This document shows, piece after piece, positions 20,600 to 32,663 of a stretch of 64,000 bases of DNA. The position numbers were made by a program, and so were the translations under genes. Numbering within the stretch: position 1 is the first letter of the stretch; the number at the start of each line of letters is the position of its first letter. This stretch comes from Miscanthus floridulus (taxonomy: Eukaryota > Streptophyta > Magnoliopsida > Poales > Poaceae): contig NC_089582.1 of assembly GCF_019320115.1 (NCBI RefSeq), forward strand, positions 123,281,259 to 123,345,258. Reading direction: 5' to 3'. The notes beneath the pieces are model-generated. The model made no database searches and was not told the DNA's origin. It was given only the letters and a program-made list of their open reading frames with translations.

Positions 20600-22430
20600 T
20601 CCCTCCATTGTTCCTCCATCCATTCTTCGATTCCTCCGTCGATTTCTTCGATTCCTTCGTCGATTCTTCAGTTGTAAAGGTTACCAATTTTATACTCTCA
20701 TTTTTCACCATTGTCTTATCTCATTTTGTTCAATATATATATATATATATATATGGTTCTTTATTGTGGTTTTTTTCATTTGTAAGCAATTTGAGCTCAA
20801 AATCACTTCAAGCTTGCATATTTACATGAAGGAAGGTTAAAGTAGCTATTAAAAACTAGTATTCACCGTTCATTTGTAGCATGCATAGCACACTTCATTT
20901 TTTAGAGATATAGAGAATTTTATAGTTTTTTAATTTTATTTGTTTATAAAATGAGAAATTTATAGTGTATTAAAAAATGAGTATAGGGACTAGTGCCTCC
21001 GACTGGTATGACAGATGCAATGCAAGGCCGTGCAATAGAAAGCAAATCCGTTCTCTTTTGACGATACGCCCGAACAGCCGGGCCTGACAGATTTGGTGGT
21101 TGAACGGGTCCGTCGGCCGTCGCCGTGCGACTGTACGACAAAGAACGGCATCGATCGACCATAGTATTTTATTGTCCGAAGTCCGGTTCGGGGTGCAATG
21201 CAACACAATGACAATTGACAATGCGTTGCTAGGTCAAAATATGGTCATTTCTATGGACTCCGCGACTAAACATTTTATTTTAACTTTTTATGAAATAAAA
21301 AACTTAGAAAATAGTTAGAAAATTATAGAAAATTCGTACTAGTTGAACTTGCGGACCGTGTTCAGCTCGGCGAGCATGTTCTCTGCCAAGCGGTAACGGA
21401 CATCAAGGAGGAGCTTTGATTCTACGAGGGAGAGTGACAACGGTCGTGGAAGACCGTGTTCCCTTCCTCGTAGAATCGGAGCTCTTCCTTGACCAAGTAC
21501 GGTGCCGTCCGGTGGAGAAATGCTCGCCGAGATGATCACGTAAGCAAGGTCAACTAGTACGGATGGTTATTTATTAAAACATGTTTTTGAGCTATAAATC
21601 CTGTTGGCCGTCTTCTTCCTCCCTGAGCCCGCCCGAGAGCTTAAGTTCAAATTTAAGCAGTGTTCTTGCTCTTTCTCCATCCATTCTTCGATTCCTCCAT
21701 CGATTTCTTTGATTCCTCCGTCGATTCTTCGGTTCTAAAGGTTACCAACTTTATACTCTCATGTTTTATCACTGTCTTATCCCATTTTGTTCACTATATA
21801 TATATATATATATATGGTTCTTTATTGTGGTTTTTTTCATTTGTAAGCAATTTAAGCTCAAAATCACTTCAAGCTTGCATATTTACATGAAGGAAGGTTA
21901 AAGTAGCTAGTTGAACTAGCGGACCGTGTTCATTTCAGCGAGCATGTTCTCTGCCGAGCGGTAATGGACATCAAGGAGGAGCTTTGATTCTACGAGGGAG
22001 AGCGGCAACGGTCGTGGAAGACCGTGTTCCCTTCCTCGTAGAATTGGAGCTCTTCCGTGGCCAAGTACGGTGCCATCCGGTGGAGAAATGCTCGCCAAGA
22101 TGATCACGCAAGCAAGGTCAACTAGTACGGATGGTTATTTATTCACACGTCCCGATATCGTCGCAGTAGTCTATCAATCACCGTACCCAAACGTAGTATA
22201 TATATATATAAATATAAACGATAATCGATTGTTATGTGTGTACACTCCCATTCTTCTGTTAATTTTGTGGAAATATCATGTGAATTACTTACCTGCCGCT
22301 GTAAAAGACGAGAACACAATGACCATTAAAAATATCATTGTTTAGAGATATAGATAATTTTATAGTTTCTTAATTTTATTTGTTTATAAAATGAGAAATT
22401 TATAGTGTATTAAAAATGAGTATAGAGAGT
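20600..22430 (+). repeat. CACTA leader with interleaved direct duplications (A-B-A'-B')
   Basis: Block A (about 20600-20840, with an AT microsatellite and GGTTCTTTATTGTGGTTTTT) recurs at 21665-21906. Block B (21338-21575, containing CAAGGAGGAGCTTTGATTC) recurs at 21908-22143. A third pair, beginning AGAGATATAGA, lies at 20903-20985 and 22343-22427. Block B carries an inverted GATTCTACGAGG..CCTCGTAGAATC hairpin. The duplicated DNA lies between the left subterminal array and the GRF gene, so it is leader or intron sequence. Confidence 0.8.
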
Positions 22431-22432
22431 AG

Positions 22433-22845
22433 ATGGCAACTGCTTCCGGGTCCTCGGCCTCTCATGGGTTTCCAAAGCGACTTAGGTCGGGCCTCCCTCT
22501 CATTTCATGCTGCAAGTGTTGTGATGAGACGAAGATTGTGATGGAGTACCGAGTGAAGAAGGAGGGTCCCAACAAGAATCGTATCTTCTACAAGTGTCCG
22601 GATCGCAATGTGAGTTATTTTATCATATTTAATGATTATGGTTAATTTATACCTATTTTCATGATGGTTGTGATTAAAGTTCTAATTTTTTGTTTTAATT
22701 TCAGTGGGATGGCAGTGGACGATGTTCAGGCTTCTACTGGGAGGAAGAGTATATTGAACTCATGCAAAAATATCTTGCACAACAGGTAGATACGGCGGCT
22801 AATGAGGTAGTGATCCAGCCGAAGAAGCCCAAAGATGTTGCATAA
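22433..22845 (+). CDS. small GRF-type zinc-finger protein of the CACTA element
   Basis: Two exons, 22433-22609 and 22705-22845, with GT..AG borders and intact phase, encode 105 residues; the start is the first ATG after the duplicated leader. Residues 1-20 are Ser/Ala-rich. Residues about 28-80 form a GRF-like zinc finger: CCKCCDE, then IFYKCPDRN, then GRCSGFYWEEEY across the splice. GRF fingers bind nucleic acid, and small GRF genes accompany CACTA transposases in grasses; a role in binding element DNA is inference. It is the only transposon gene in the window without a stop or shift. Lysine-rich tail. Confidence 0.75.
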
Positions 22846-23056
22846 TCGGTGGATCTGTCTATTTTAGTTGAGATTAGTCGCAAAATCCTTGTGCTCCTAA
22901 AATGTATTTTAGCTTTAGTTCTTTTAATGGTAGTTGGGATTGTCTACATTGTAGCGATGCTTTCATAAATTTGTACCTTTTGTGGTGGCACGCATATTGT
23001 ATAAATAATTAATTATGATCTAGGTTTTAATATGGTATTTATGTCATGTAATGCAG

Positions 23057-26000
23057 ATGAGCCGGCATTGGATGTACAATGCTGATCGCCGCTCCCAAGA
23101 GTTCATTGATGGCGTGTATTCTTTGTTACGTGCGGCCGAGGCAAACAAACGCGACGGTTTCATGTGCCGCCCATATGCCATATGTAAGAATACGGTGGAA
23201 TATCCTTGCTCAAGGACTCTTCATTCACACTTGTTCAAGTCGGGTTTCATGCCAAACTATATTTGTTGGATGAAGCACGGAGAAACCAGCGTTGTAATGG
23301 AAGAAGGTGAAGAAGAACAATGGGATGACAATGATATTATTCCCGATGGTGCGTGCTTCAATGATACTGTAATGGGAGAAGCTGAAGAAGAGGTAGCCAC
23401 AGAAGATGGGCCGACTGATGATCTTTGTTAGGTCATTTGTCACGCACAAAGAGAATGTGAAAGTTAAAAGGAGAAGATCAAGTTCGAGCGGATGCTAGAA
23501 GATCACAAGAAATTGTTGTACCCAACTTGTGATGTAGGGCAGAAAAAGTTGGGAACCACACTAGAATTGCTGCAATGAAAGGCAAAGAATGGTGTATCTG
23601 ACAAGGGATTTGGAGAGTTACTAAAAATCCAAAAGAAGATGATTCCGAAGGACAATGAATTGCCCGCCACTACTTACAAAGCAAAACAAGTTGTCTGTCC
23701 TATAGGGCTAGAAATCGAGAAGATACATGCATGTCCTAATGACTGCATCCTGTACCGTGGCAAAGAGTACGAGAAATTAGATGCATGCCCGGTATGCCAT
23801 GCATCGCGGTATAAGATCAGGTGAGATGACCCTGGTGATGTTGAGGGCGAACGTTCGCGGAAGAAAATCCCTACCAAGGTTATGTGGTATGATCCTATAA
23901 TACCACACTTGAAATGTCTGTTCAGAAACAAAGAACATGCAAAATTGTTGCGATGGCACAAAGAAGACCGTAAGGTAGACAATATGTTGAGACACCCTGC
24001 TGATGGGTCCCAGTGGAGAGCAATCGACAGAGAATTCCCGGAGTTTGCAAATGACGCAAGAAACTTAAGGTTTGCTTTTAAGTACAGATGGTATCAATCC
24101 TTTTGGAGAGCAGAATAGTAGTCATAGCACTTGGCCTGTTACTCTAAGTATCTACAACATTCCTCCTTGGTTATGCATGATGCGGAAGTTCATTATGATG
24201 CCTGTGCTCATCCAAGGCCCAAAGCAACCTGGCAATGACATCGATGTGTACCTGAGACCACTTATTGATGAACTTCTCATTTTGTGGAATAAAGAAGGTG
24301 TACATGTGTGGGATGAGTACAAACAGGAACACTTTGATCTACGAGTATTGTTGTTCGTAACAATCAATGATTGGTCTGCTCTAAGTAATCTTTTCGGACA
24401 GTCAAACAAGGGATATAATGCATGCACACACTGCTTCGATGATATTAGAGGTGTATTCTTGAAAAAATGTCGAAAGGTCATGTACCTTGGCCATCGTCAA
24501 TTTCTTCTTGCAAATCACCCCGTAAGAAAGAAAGGCAAGCATTTTAAAGGGAAGGCAGACCACCTGACCAAGCCTCGCAACTGAACCAGTGAGGATGTAC
24601 TCGATATGGTCAATGATGTGAAAGTCATCTTTGGAAAAGGACATGGCAGCCAACCTGTTCCGAATGACGCTAACGGTCATGCACCTATGTGGAAGAAGAA
24701 GTCTATATTTTGGGACCAACCCTATTGGCAAGTCCTAGAGGTCCGCAGCTCGATCGACGTGATGCACCTGACGAAGAATCTTTGTGTGAACCTGCTAGGC
24801 TTCATGGGTGTATATGGAAAGCCTAAGGACACATTTGAAGCACAATAGGACCTGCGTTGTTTGAGAGAAAGAGACAACCTGCATCCAGAGAAGACAAATG
24901 ATGGACGCCATTACTTACGTTCTGCCAGCTACACTCTAAGCAAAGAGGAGAAGGAAATCATGTTTGAATGCTTAAACAACATCAAGGTACCATCTGGATT
25001 CTCCTCGAATATAAAGGGTATTATAAATGTGCCAGAGAAGAAATTCTGTAACTTAAAGTCCTATGACTGTCATGTTCTCATGACGCAATTACTTCCAGTT
25101 GCATTAAGAAGAATTCTACCTCCAAATGTATGTCTAGCCACCATGAAGCTATGTGCATTCCTCAATGCAATTTCTCAGAAGGCAATTGATCTAACTGATC
25201 TAGCTAAACTACAGAATGATGTGGTTCAATGTCTTGTTAGCTTTGAGTTGGTGTTCTCTCCTTCCTTCTTTGATATCATGACACACCTCCTAGTTCACCT
25301 AGTCAAGGAGATTTTCATTCTCGGTCCTATGTTCCTACACAACATGTTCCCCTTAGAGAGATTCATGGGAGTCCTGAAGAAATATGTTCACAACCGTGCT
25401 CGCCCAGAAGGAAGCATCGCCAAGGACTATGGAACAGAAGAGGTCATTGAGTTCTGTGTTGACTTTATTCCCGACCTTGACTCGATTGGTGTTCCTGAAT
25501 CGAGACATGAGGGGAGACTAAGCGGAAAGGGGACACTAGGGAGGAAAACATATATTGGTACGGATGATGATTATTTCAATAAAGCGCACTACACAGTTCT
25601 ACAGAACTCCTCTTTGGTAGATCCGTATATTGAGACACACAAGGATCTCTTACGATTCGAGTTTTCAGGGAAGACTGAAGCTTGGATTACGCGTAAGCAC
25701 ATGGAAACTTTCGGTGGTTGGTTGCGAAAAAAATGTCAAGGTGATGAGAGCAGCCATGAGCAACTGTATTTATTGGCTATGCAACCATCATGGCATATCG
25801 TCACATACAAAGGGTACGAGATAAATGGGAACATATTCTACACAGTAGCCCAAGATAAAAGGAGTACCAACTAAAACAGTGGTGTCCGCATAGATACCAC
25901 AGACCCGAATGGGAATAAGCAGACATATTATGGATGCATAGATGAAATATGGGAACTAGAATATGCACCTACTTTAAAGATCCCATTGTTCAAGTGTCAA

Positions 26001-26406
26001 TGGGTCAAGGTGACCAGAGGCGGGGTAACAGTAGACAACGAGTATGGAATGACAACAGTAGATCTTAGTAATATTGGGTACAAAGACGAACCATTCGTCC
26101 TTGCCAAGGATGTGAATCAGGTATTCTATGTCAATGATATGTCTACCAAACCAAAAAGAGGAAAAACGATAATGACTCAACCAAAGAGCCAAAGCATCAC
26201 ATAGTTCTTTCAGGGAAAAGAGTCATCGTGGGAATTGAGGACAAGTCGGACATGTCAGAAGATTATGAAAAGGATGACCGAATTCCGCCCTTCAAAGTGA
26301 ACAAAGACCCTAGAATCTTGGTAAATGATGAGGACACTCCATGGTTATGACGCGATCATAACCAAGGGACATACGTAAAGAAGAAGTTCATTGCTGTGCC
26401 CACTTG
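23057..26406 (+). pseudogene. CACTA TNP2-type transposase, interrupted
   Basis: Would encode the DDE-type transposase of the element. Visible parts in order: transposase-associated domain starting MSRHWMYN (23057-23290); acidic linker; TNP2/Transposase_21 core (about 23640-24840) with LDACPVCHASRY, STDGINPFGEQ, and SIDVMHLTKN; DUF4218-like region (about 24900-25450, LPVALRRILPP); DUF4216-like region (about 25910-26150, YYGCIDEIWELEYAP). Stops interrupt it at 23429, 23822 (TGA), 24582, 24846, 25872 and 26348, and there is a one-base insertion near 24085 and a shift near 26165. Homology continues across every break, so it is one decayed gene rather than several small ones. Confidence 0.9.
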
Positions 26407-26853
26407 ATGATATAGTGATTTAATGTAGTGTGTGTTTGAGATGTAATGTAATAATTGTGAATTCAGATGTTTACTATGTCGTGTTTTAAATTAAATCAAT
26501 GTTTGATTTGGTGGAATTTCTCTCTCAAAAAGTTAAATTAGGATATTGAGTGATGAAAAATTAAAATATTAACGTTAAAATGATGTGAAAACAAATTTCC
26601 TGTCCAAAACCAATAGTTTTAATAATTTTAATTAAACACTACATTTTTGCATTAACGAAATAATAAATATTAGTTACATTATGTTTTATAATTATAACAA
26701 AAAAATAAACAAAGTTAGGTTATAGATTTTTCCTATGTGCAATAAAGAAAAAGAAAATCCATATTTTTAACAAAATAATTTTATGCCTTTTATTTAATTT
26801 ACTATGTATTTAACAAGACTATTGCATTTCTATTAAAAAATTTGCTTAAAACA
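26407..26853. other. AT-rich spacer inside the CACTA element
   Basis: Very AT-rich sequence between the transposase pseudogene and the internal repeat block. No open frame or terminal repeat was recognised. Confidence 0.5.
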
Positions 26854-27035
26854 GGCGGGAAATGAAACTGCAGCCCACCTTTACTCCCGGGTTAGAAGCC
26901 CACCTGGGAGTAAAGGTGGGCTGCAGTTTCGTGGCCCGCCAAAAAAACCTTTACTCCCGGTGCTTATTACCAACCGGGAGTAAAGGTAAACCTTTACTCC
27001 CGGTGGGGGGATGACACCGGGAGTAAAGGGGCGTG
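26854..27035. repeat. internal block of CACTA subterminal-type repeats with hairpin
   Basis: Contains at least six TTTACTCCCGG or CCGGGAGTAAA words. The first part is a perfect 25-bp inverted repeat (26864-26888 and 26906-26930) around a 17-base loop. This motif differs from the outer CTTTAGTCCCGGTTGG arrays but matches the innermost bases next to the right TIR (32937-32950). A TATA-like run (ATATATATACC) follows at about 27038, so it may act as an internal promoter or mark a junction between two CACTA copies. Confidence 0.8.
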
Positions 27036-27059
27036 GCATATATATACCAGTGCCATCTT

Positions 27060-27900
27060 CTTTCTTGCGTTCTTTGCTGATTCCTCTCCCCCTGCGCCCA
27101 CGCCACTCGGCCTACCACACCGAGGACGCCGCCGCCACCCCGTCCGACGCTGGTTGTCGCCACCGCCTCGCACGCGTCCGTGGTCCCCACGCCACCCCAC
27201 GCGCCGACAACCTTGCGGCGCCAGCTGTTGCTCGGCCGCCCTGGCCAGACGCGCGGGCACACCGGTACCGTACCCTCGCGCGTTGACATGGCGCGATGAC
27301 GAGGCCGCCAACGCGCGCGGCTTCCTCTCCTCCATTCCCGAGGTACGTTGCTTGCTCCATTCCATCTCCAGGCTACACCGTGACCGCAACAGATCGATGA
27401 TGAGGAGCACGCTGTGCTTGCTCCATTCCATCTCTGGCCATGCATGAAACACATGTTTTAGGCAAGTTCACTCGATCATGGTAACCATACTGTTGTTCAG
27501 GTTTTCTTTTCCTACGTGCATGCTCCTCTATTGATACAGTAGCTACTAAAATAAATATACATATAGAAAAAGGGATTTTATTTCAAAGGATACCAGCTCA
27601 AACGAACGAAAGAATAATTAGGCCAAACTATAAGCATGCATGTTGAGTCGAATCAGAATTTTAAATCCAAATAGTCATGTTCTATTATATGGAACCTTAT
27701 CAATCAATGACCAACGTTCTTAGCTTGCAATACTAATACCGGTGGCAGCGCCAGCGCAGTTGAATGAGGAGCATTATTCTCTGTTGCGCTAACTATTATA
27801 AGAAAGAAAGCGCCAAAGGAACAGAAAAAAATTCCAGTGTATACGCGCCATCTATAAGCGCTATGCGTTTCTATGTATAAGCGCCATGCGTTTCTATGTA
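27060..27900 (+). other. GC-rich exon-like leader and following AT-rich DNA
   Basis: 27060-27345 is GC-rich, like the first exon of a grass gene or a captured fragment, and ends at a possible donor (CCCGAG|GTACG near 27340). A near-copy of its tail (TGCTTGCTCCATTCCATCTC) occurs at 27348 and again at 27415. No domain was recognised in any frame. 27450-27900 shows nothing identifiable. Confidence 0.35.
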
Positions 27901-29030
27901 TACGGTGGAGCACCGCCGCCCTCGTTCACCCTAGGGTTTATACGGCAGAGCACCACCGCCCTCGTTCGCCCTAGGGTTTAGGGTTTATATGGCGAAACAC
28001 CGCCGCCCTCATTCGCCCTAGGGTTTAGGGTTCCGCCACCCTCGTTCGATCATTTTTGGTGGGTGAAGGTTGGTTTGTATGATAAGAAGAATCAGGAAGC
28101 GAGTAGGTTTTGGCGGAACGCAGATCTTACGAATCGTCAGTCTGAGTGCTTGCTTTTTGGTTTGGGGTCTACTTTGGGGGTTTCGGACGATGTTGATGAT
28201 GAGGATGTTATAGACTTTATTTTTGGGCAAGGGCACCTGAGTCTGGATGCTGAGGGGAGCTGAATGTGTCAAAGCCTGAGCCATTGGAGCTTGATAAGTG
28301 TGACCATCGGCATATGTACCATGCGAGGGTTTTGGAAGGTGACTTGCCTTTGGTTCCCATGGCACCCATTCTTTGGGAGCCAATTATAAGGGTCGAGGGG
28401 CTAGGCGAGGGTGAGGGTTTGTAGGTGGTTGTGGATGATATAGCTGAGTCTATGAAGGGTGTAGCAGATGAAGTGGTTGAGAGTGTGCTTGAAAATACAG
28501 TTATGGAGATGGCGAGGGATATGTCATGCGAGGTATGTTTTGAAGAGGATGCTCCCAATGTCTGGGAGTTCCAACACCAAGGGTCGACTTGATGTCTATT
28601 TTTTATCGATGTAATGTGTGTTGTTGTATTTGTTGTAAATTTGGCGTGTTGTTGTGAACCTCTTCGAGGGTTCTAATCATTGTAAACATTATTTGGAGCT
28701 GTTTACTCGACGAGTTAGGATGCAGTCCGATTTTGTTGTCACTTTGGTTTGCAGCAACGCCCCCCTTTTCTTTTAGGCGAGGCTCATCATTTATTGTTCT
28801 CAGAAACTTGACGCGCAATGATGCCCCCCTTTCTTTTAGGCGAGGCTCGCTATTTTCCGTTTAATAAAACCTAATGCGTAGCGACGCCCCCTTTTGTTTC
28901 AGGCGGGACCGCCGCCAAAACCTACTCGCTTCCTGATTCTTCTTATCATACAAACCAACCTTCACCCGCCAAAACCTACTCGTTTAGGGTTTAGGGTTTA
29001 TACGGCGGAGCATCACCGCCCTAGAATTGC
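27895..29030. repeat. fold-back segment with CCCTAGGGTTTAGGG tandem units
   Basis: Four units of about 45-55 bp built on CACCGCCCTCGTTC and CCCTAGGGTTTAGGG lie at 27900-28050, and a related unit at 28980-29030. Between them, 28055-28108 reappears inverted and without visible change at about 28915-28968. Three degenerate direct copies of CCCTTTCTTTTAGGCGAGGC (about 28758, 28825, 28888) lie inside the right arm. An open frame at 28063-28263 has no recognised domain. The TTTAGGG words equal the plant telomere unit but occur only once or twice per unit. Confidence 0.6.
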
Positions 29031-29136
29031 GTTTATGACCGAGGGGCAAGATTTAATAATGCATATTGTTCGTAGATTTTACGCATGTAAGCAAAGATTT
29101 GACGTACTATATATTGGTTTTGTTTTTTGAAGCTAG

Positions 29137-32100
29137 ATGGCCGACCCGAGAAACATGGATGAGGAGGAGTTGATGATGAATTTGATCAACACTGGCACTC
29201 AAGTTGCCGACGATGATGGTGCTAAAAATAACGTGCAAGAGGATGCAGATGACGGGAGTCAGTACTTAGCTCTTGAACAAAATGAGCAACAACATATTGA
29301 CCAAGTATATATTTTTTATTATTAGCTATATATATTATCATATGTCTTATATGTGCTCATGACATTAAAAATAATGTTTATGTTTTGTAGCCCTCTAGAT
29401 CGACATCAACAACTACAACAAAGAGTAAAAATGTTCGAGGTCCCAAAAAGCCATTGGAGGGCCGCTTCATCATCTCAGAGTTCAATGTGGATACAGGTGA
29501 ACCGGGGGGGGCAAATAAAACGAAATTCGTGCACCACTGTGGTTACCTTGTACGGGATCGGCTCCCGATCAGTACCCGCGAATGGAAGAAGACCAATGCT
29601 CCTCATATCAGTTTTGTCTCCGATCGTGACAAGACGTTAATTTGGAATGATGTCTTGGAATATTTCACGCTCCAAACAGATTGTTATGATGATATAATAG
29701 ATGGTGATGAATTGAAGGAGCGAGTTAGGGATTGGGCAATGAAGAAGATGGCCACCCAGTTTCAGACTTGGAAGAAACACCTATACACGACGTATGTCAA
29801 GAAGAACACAGCACCAGATTTTACTGTCCCAGGCCCAATCTTAAAGCAGAGGCCCTATTGGGATGAGTTTGTATAGTACAAGATGTCGGAAGAGGGTGTG
29901 AGTCGAGTGATAAAGAACCAACGTAATGCCCAACAGAAGACATACCACCATAACTTAGGATCAGGTGGCTACCCGACTACCATTAAGAAGTGGAACAAAA
30001 TAGAAGCAGACCTTCTTGCTAAGGGTATCACACCAGAATCACTCGAGTGGGGAGAGCGTGCAAAGAATTGGTTTTTCGCTCATGGGGGAACACTGTTCCA
30101 GGAGACAGGGAAGTACGTTTATGGCGCAAGACTGCAAGAAGCAGCAGAAAGATTGTTTTATGCTTAAAGAGCTACTGCTAGTGGTGCGTTCAGGCCCAAC
30201 AAAGAGAAGGATGAACTAACATACGCCATCAGGACTATAGAACACGGTGGTCGAACTAGATGCAAAGGAAGTGTCTCGTGGGAGCATGGATTCCCTCAGG
30301 ACAGACCTTCCTACATAAGCCGTCAAAGAAAGAAGGAAGAAGAGGCACGGTGGCTCCAGAGGTTGGAGGAAGCGGTGCGTGAAGCACAGGAGCGGGAAAA
30401 AAACCTTGAAGCGAGAATGCAGGAGGAAATCAGAAGGCAAGTGCAAATAGCAGTGAGTGCAAGCAAGCAGACATCAGAGCTAGGAATCAACATTAGCCAA
30501 TCTATTTAGTTGAAAAGTAGCTGCATTTCCACAGAGATACCAAATCAAGGGGACACAGGACTGCGCTTCCCTGTGGATGACATCACTGAACCTTGTACAT
30601 CATGTGAGCTACACATTCCGAAGGGGAATTCCACAATCAAGGTGGCTATCGGTCTTGTTAATCCTATCGACCGAACCAAGACACCAAGGATTCATGGGAA
30701 TATAATCCAAGAAGGATATGCTACCATCTTGGTAGATAAAGCTGAAAAGGTTTTAGTGATTTGCCTCTTGATATTCCTAGAGGTGATGGCGATAAGACTC
30801 TAGGAGAAGCAGAGAAGACATTCATTCTATGGCGCAAGCGCTACATCATCATTCCCGGGATGTCGCCTCCACCTCCTCCTGAACTACCTCACCATAGGTG
30901 CGGATGAAAACACTACATCATTAATTTATATTGGCTTAAATAATTAACAATCTGCTTATAATAATATGTCATTCCTTTTTTTGTAGCAGATTCTTCCCCA
31001 ACCTAAATCCAATTGTTCAATCGCCAGATCATCATAGTGCTCTATACGATGACAATGTGTTGGAAGGCGAGGCTACATCCACACCATCTCTAAGGAGGTC
31101 TCCAACGCCGTAGCTGCCACCTCCAAGGAGGTCTCCAACGCCGCTGCCATCACCTCTAAGGAGGTCTCCAACGCCTCCCCCACCCCGCCTACCAAGAAGC
31201 CAAGTACTAGCAAGAGGCCAGCCCCACAAACGAAGAACCAGTCCCCACCGGCAAAGAAAGCCACCGTGAAACCAAGGGCTATTCCCAAAATAATATCTGA
31301 AGAGAAGGAATAAGTAACTGATGCATATAAAAAAGATATGTCCAGATTCTATGACAAACTTAAAAAGAATCAAGAAGCAAGGAGAAATCCGGAGAAACCA
31401 TACTTCTTTGTAGCTCCAGATATTCTAAGAAAAAAGGTGGCTTCTTACCAGCAACAACAGCGGGAATCTCGTAAGCCATCCAAATCAACGTTAACGGACT
31501 ATGACCGCACTCTCACCAAGTCAATTGAGGCGGCACAGAAAAAGAAGCGGGCAGAGAAAGGAGTTGCACAACTCGGACAACAATCGCACCAATCAGTCCC
31601 CTCGCTAGTTGTTGGTAATGAATATGGTTCGAATTTAGGATTAATGCATCAGGCAAACATACCTCCGGATGTCGATTTGGATCACCTTGGTGAATTTATT
31701 GATGAGACTGGTCTCAACCTTTGCCAGATGTTTGGTGATGGAAACATTGAGAGTGCGGCGGAGGTTGATATTTAGAAGAAAAAATTTGTACTAGGCCAGA
31801 GTCTATACAACCCTCAAGCCTTATGTGATCTGGGGACGCAAATGTACCTGTTAAACAAGTGGTATATGCAGGCGTCTACCGGTGGAGACTTCTGCGTTGG
31901 TGTCAGAATTAGAGACGAACATTGGTTCCGTGGCGATGATGTTATGTATGTTGACTTTGTAGAATTTCATCAACTATGCCACCTGACTTCTCTGGACAAA
32001 GTTATCATTAGCTGCTATTGCCTGTAAGTAATAATTCTTTCGAACTATTATTAAACTCATCATATGTGTGTATATGCATATAAATTATCCTAACAAGTAC

Positions 32101-32663
32101 TATATATATGCAGATTTACAATGACAGAGCTCAGAAAGGAAGGCTGCAATGAAATTGGTTTTGTTGATCCCCATATAGTATTCAAAGACCCAGTTACTCC
32201 AAAGACTAATTGGAAGTCTGAGTCAGAGAGTAACCTCATGAACTTCTTAGTGAACCAACGCCACAAGAAGGATATACTCTTTCCCTACAACTTCAAGTGA
32301 GTGTTAATAATGTCGATCATCCTTAATGGCTCATATGTTGATTCTAGTTAATTAATGAGTGTTATGCGTTATATCCTATAAACACATGCAGCAATCACTG
32401 GATATTGATGGACATCGATCTGGTGAAAAGTCACTTGATAATCTATGACTCGATAAGAAAACCACAACAAGACTACCAAGATATGATAGATATTATCCAG
32501 AGGTAATTTTGGTATCTCTAGCAACTATATATACACACAAACATGATGATTAACTATATCTGATGACGTGGCAAATTTTTTATTGGGCAGTGTTTGGAAA
32601 ACCTTTATTGAGAAGCAACACATGGGAAAATGCAAAGCGCCACTGAATGTAATCCCTTTGAAA
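29137..32663 (+). pseudogene. CACTA second gene: Transposase_24-type protein with Ulp1-like C-terminus
   Basis: Exon 1 is 29137-29304 (acidic, MADPRNMDEEE); exon 2 starts at 29391. The Transposase_24-like part spans 29430-30500 (PLEGRFIISEFN, LGSGGYPTTIKKW, ending in a Glu/Arg coiled coil). A proline-rich linker carries three tandem copies of an AAGGAGGTCTCCAACGCC unit (31092-31175). The C-terminal part resembles a Ulp1/C48 cysteine protease: exons 32114-32296, 32393-32502 and 32591-32663 give HKKDILFPYNF, NNHWILMDIDL and VWKTFIEK. The catalytic-type His lies in NHWIL, but the exon that should carry the catalytic Cys is absent; the right subterminal repeats follow. TAG stops (near 29874, 30508 and 31773), TAA near 30165 and a shift near 30755 disable it. 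Confidence 0.85.

Noticed and set aside
23079..25874. Separate small genes inside the CACTA
   Set aside because: Homology to one TNP2-type protein runs through all of them across stops and a shift, so they are parts of one pseudogene.
27900..28035. Interstitial telomere
   Set aside because: TTTAGGG occurs only once or twice per 45-55 bp unit, not as a continuous array, so it is part of a tandem repeat rather than telomere DNA.
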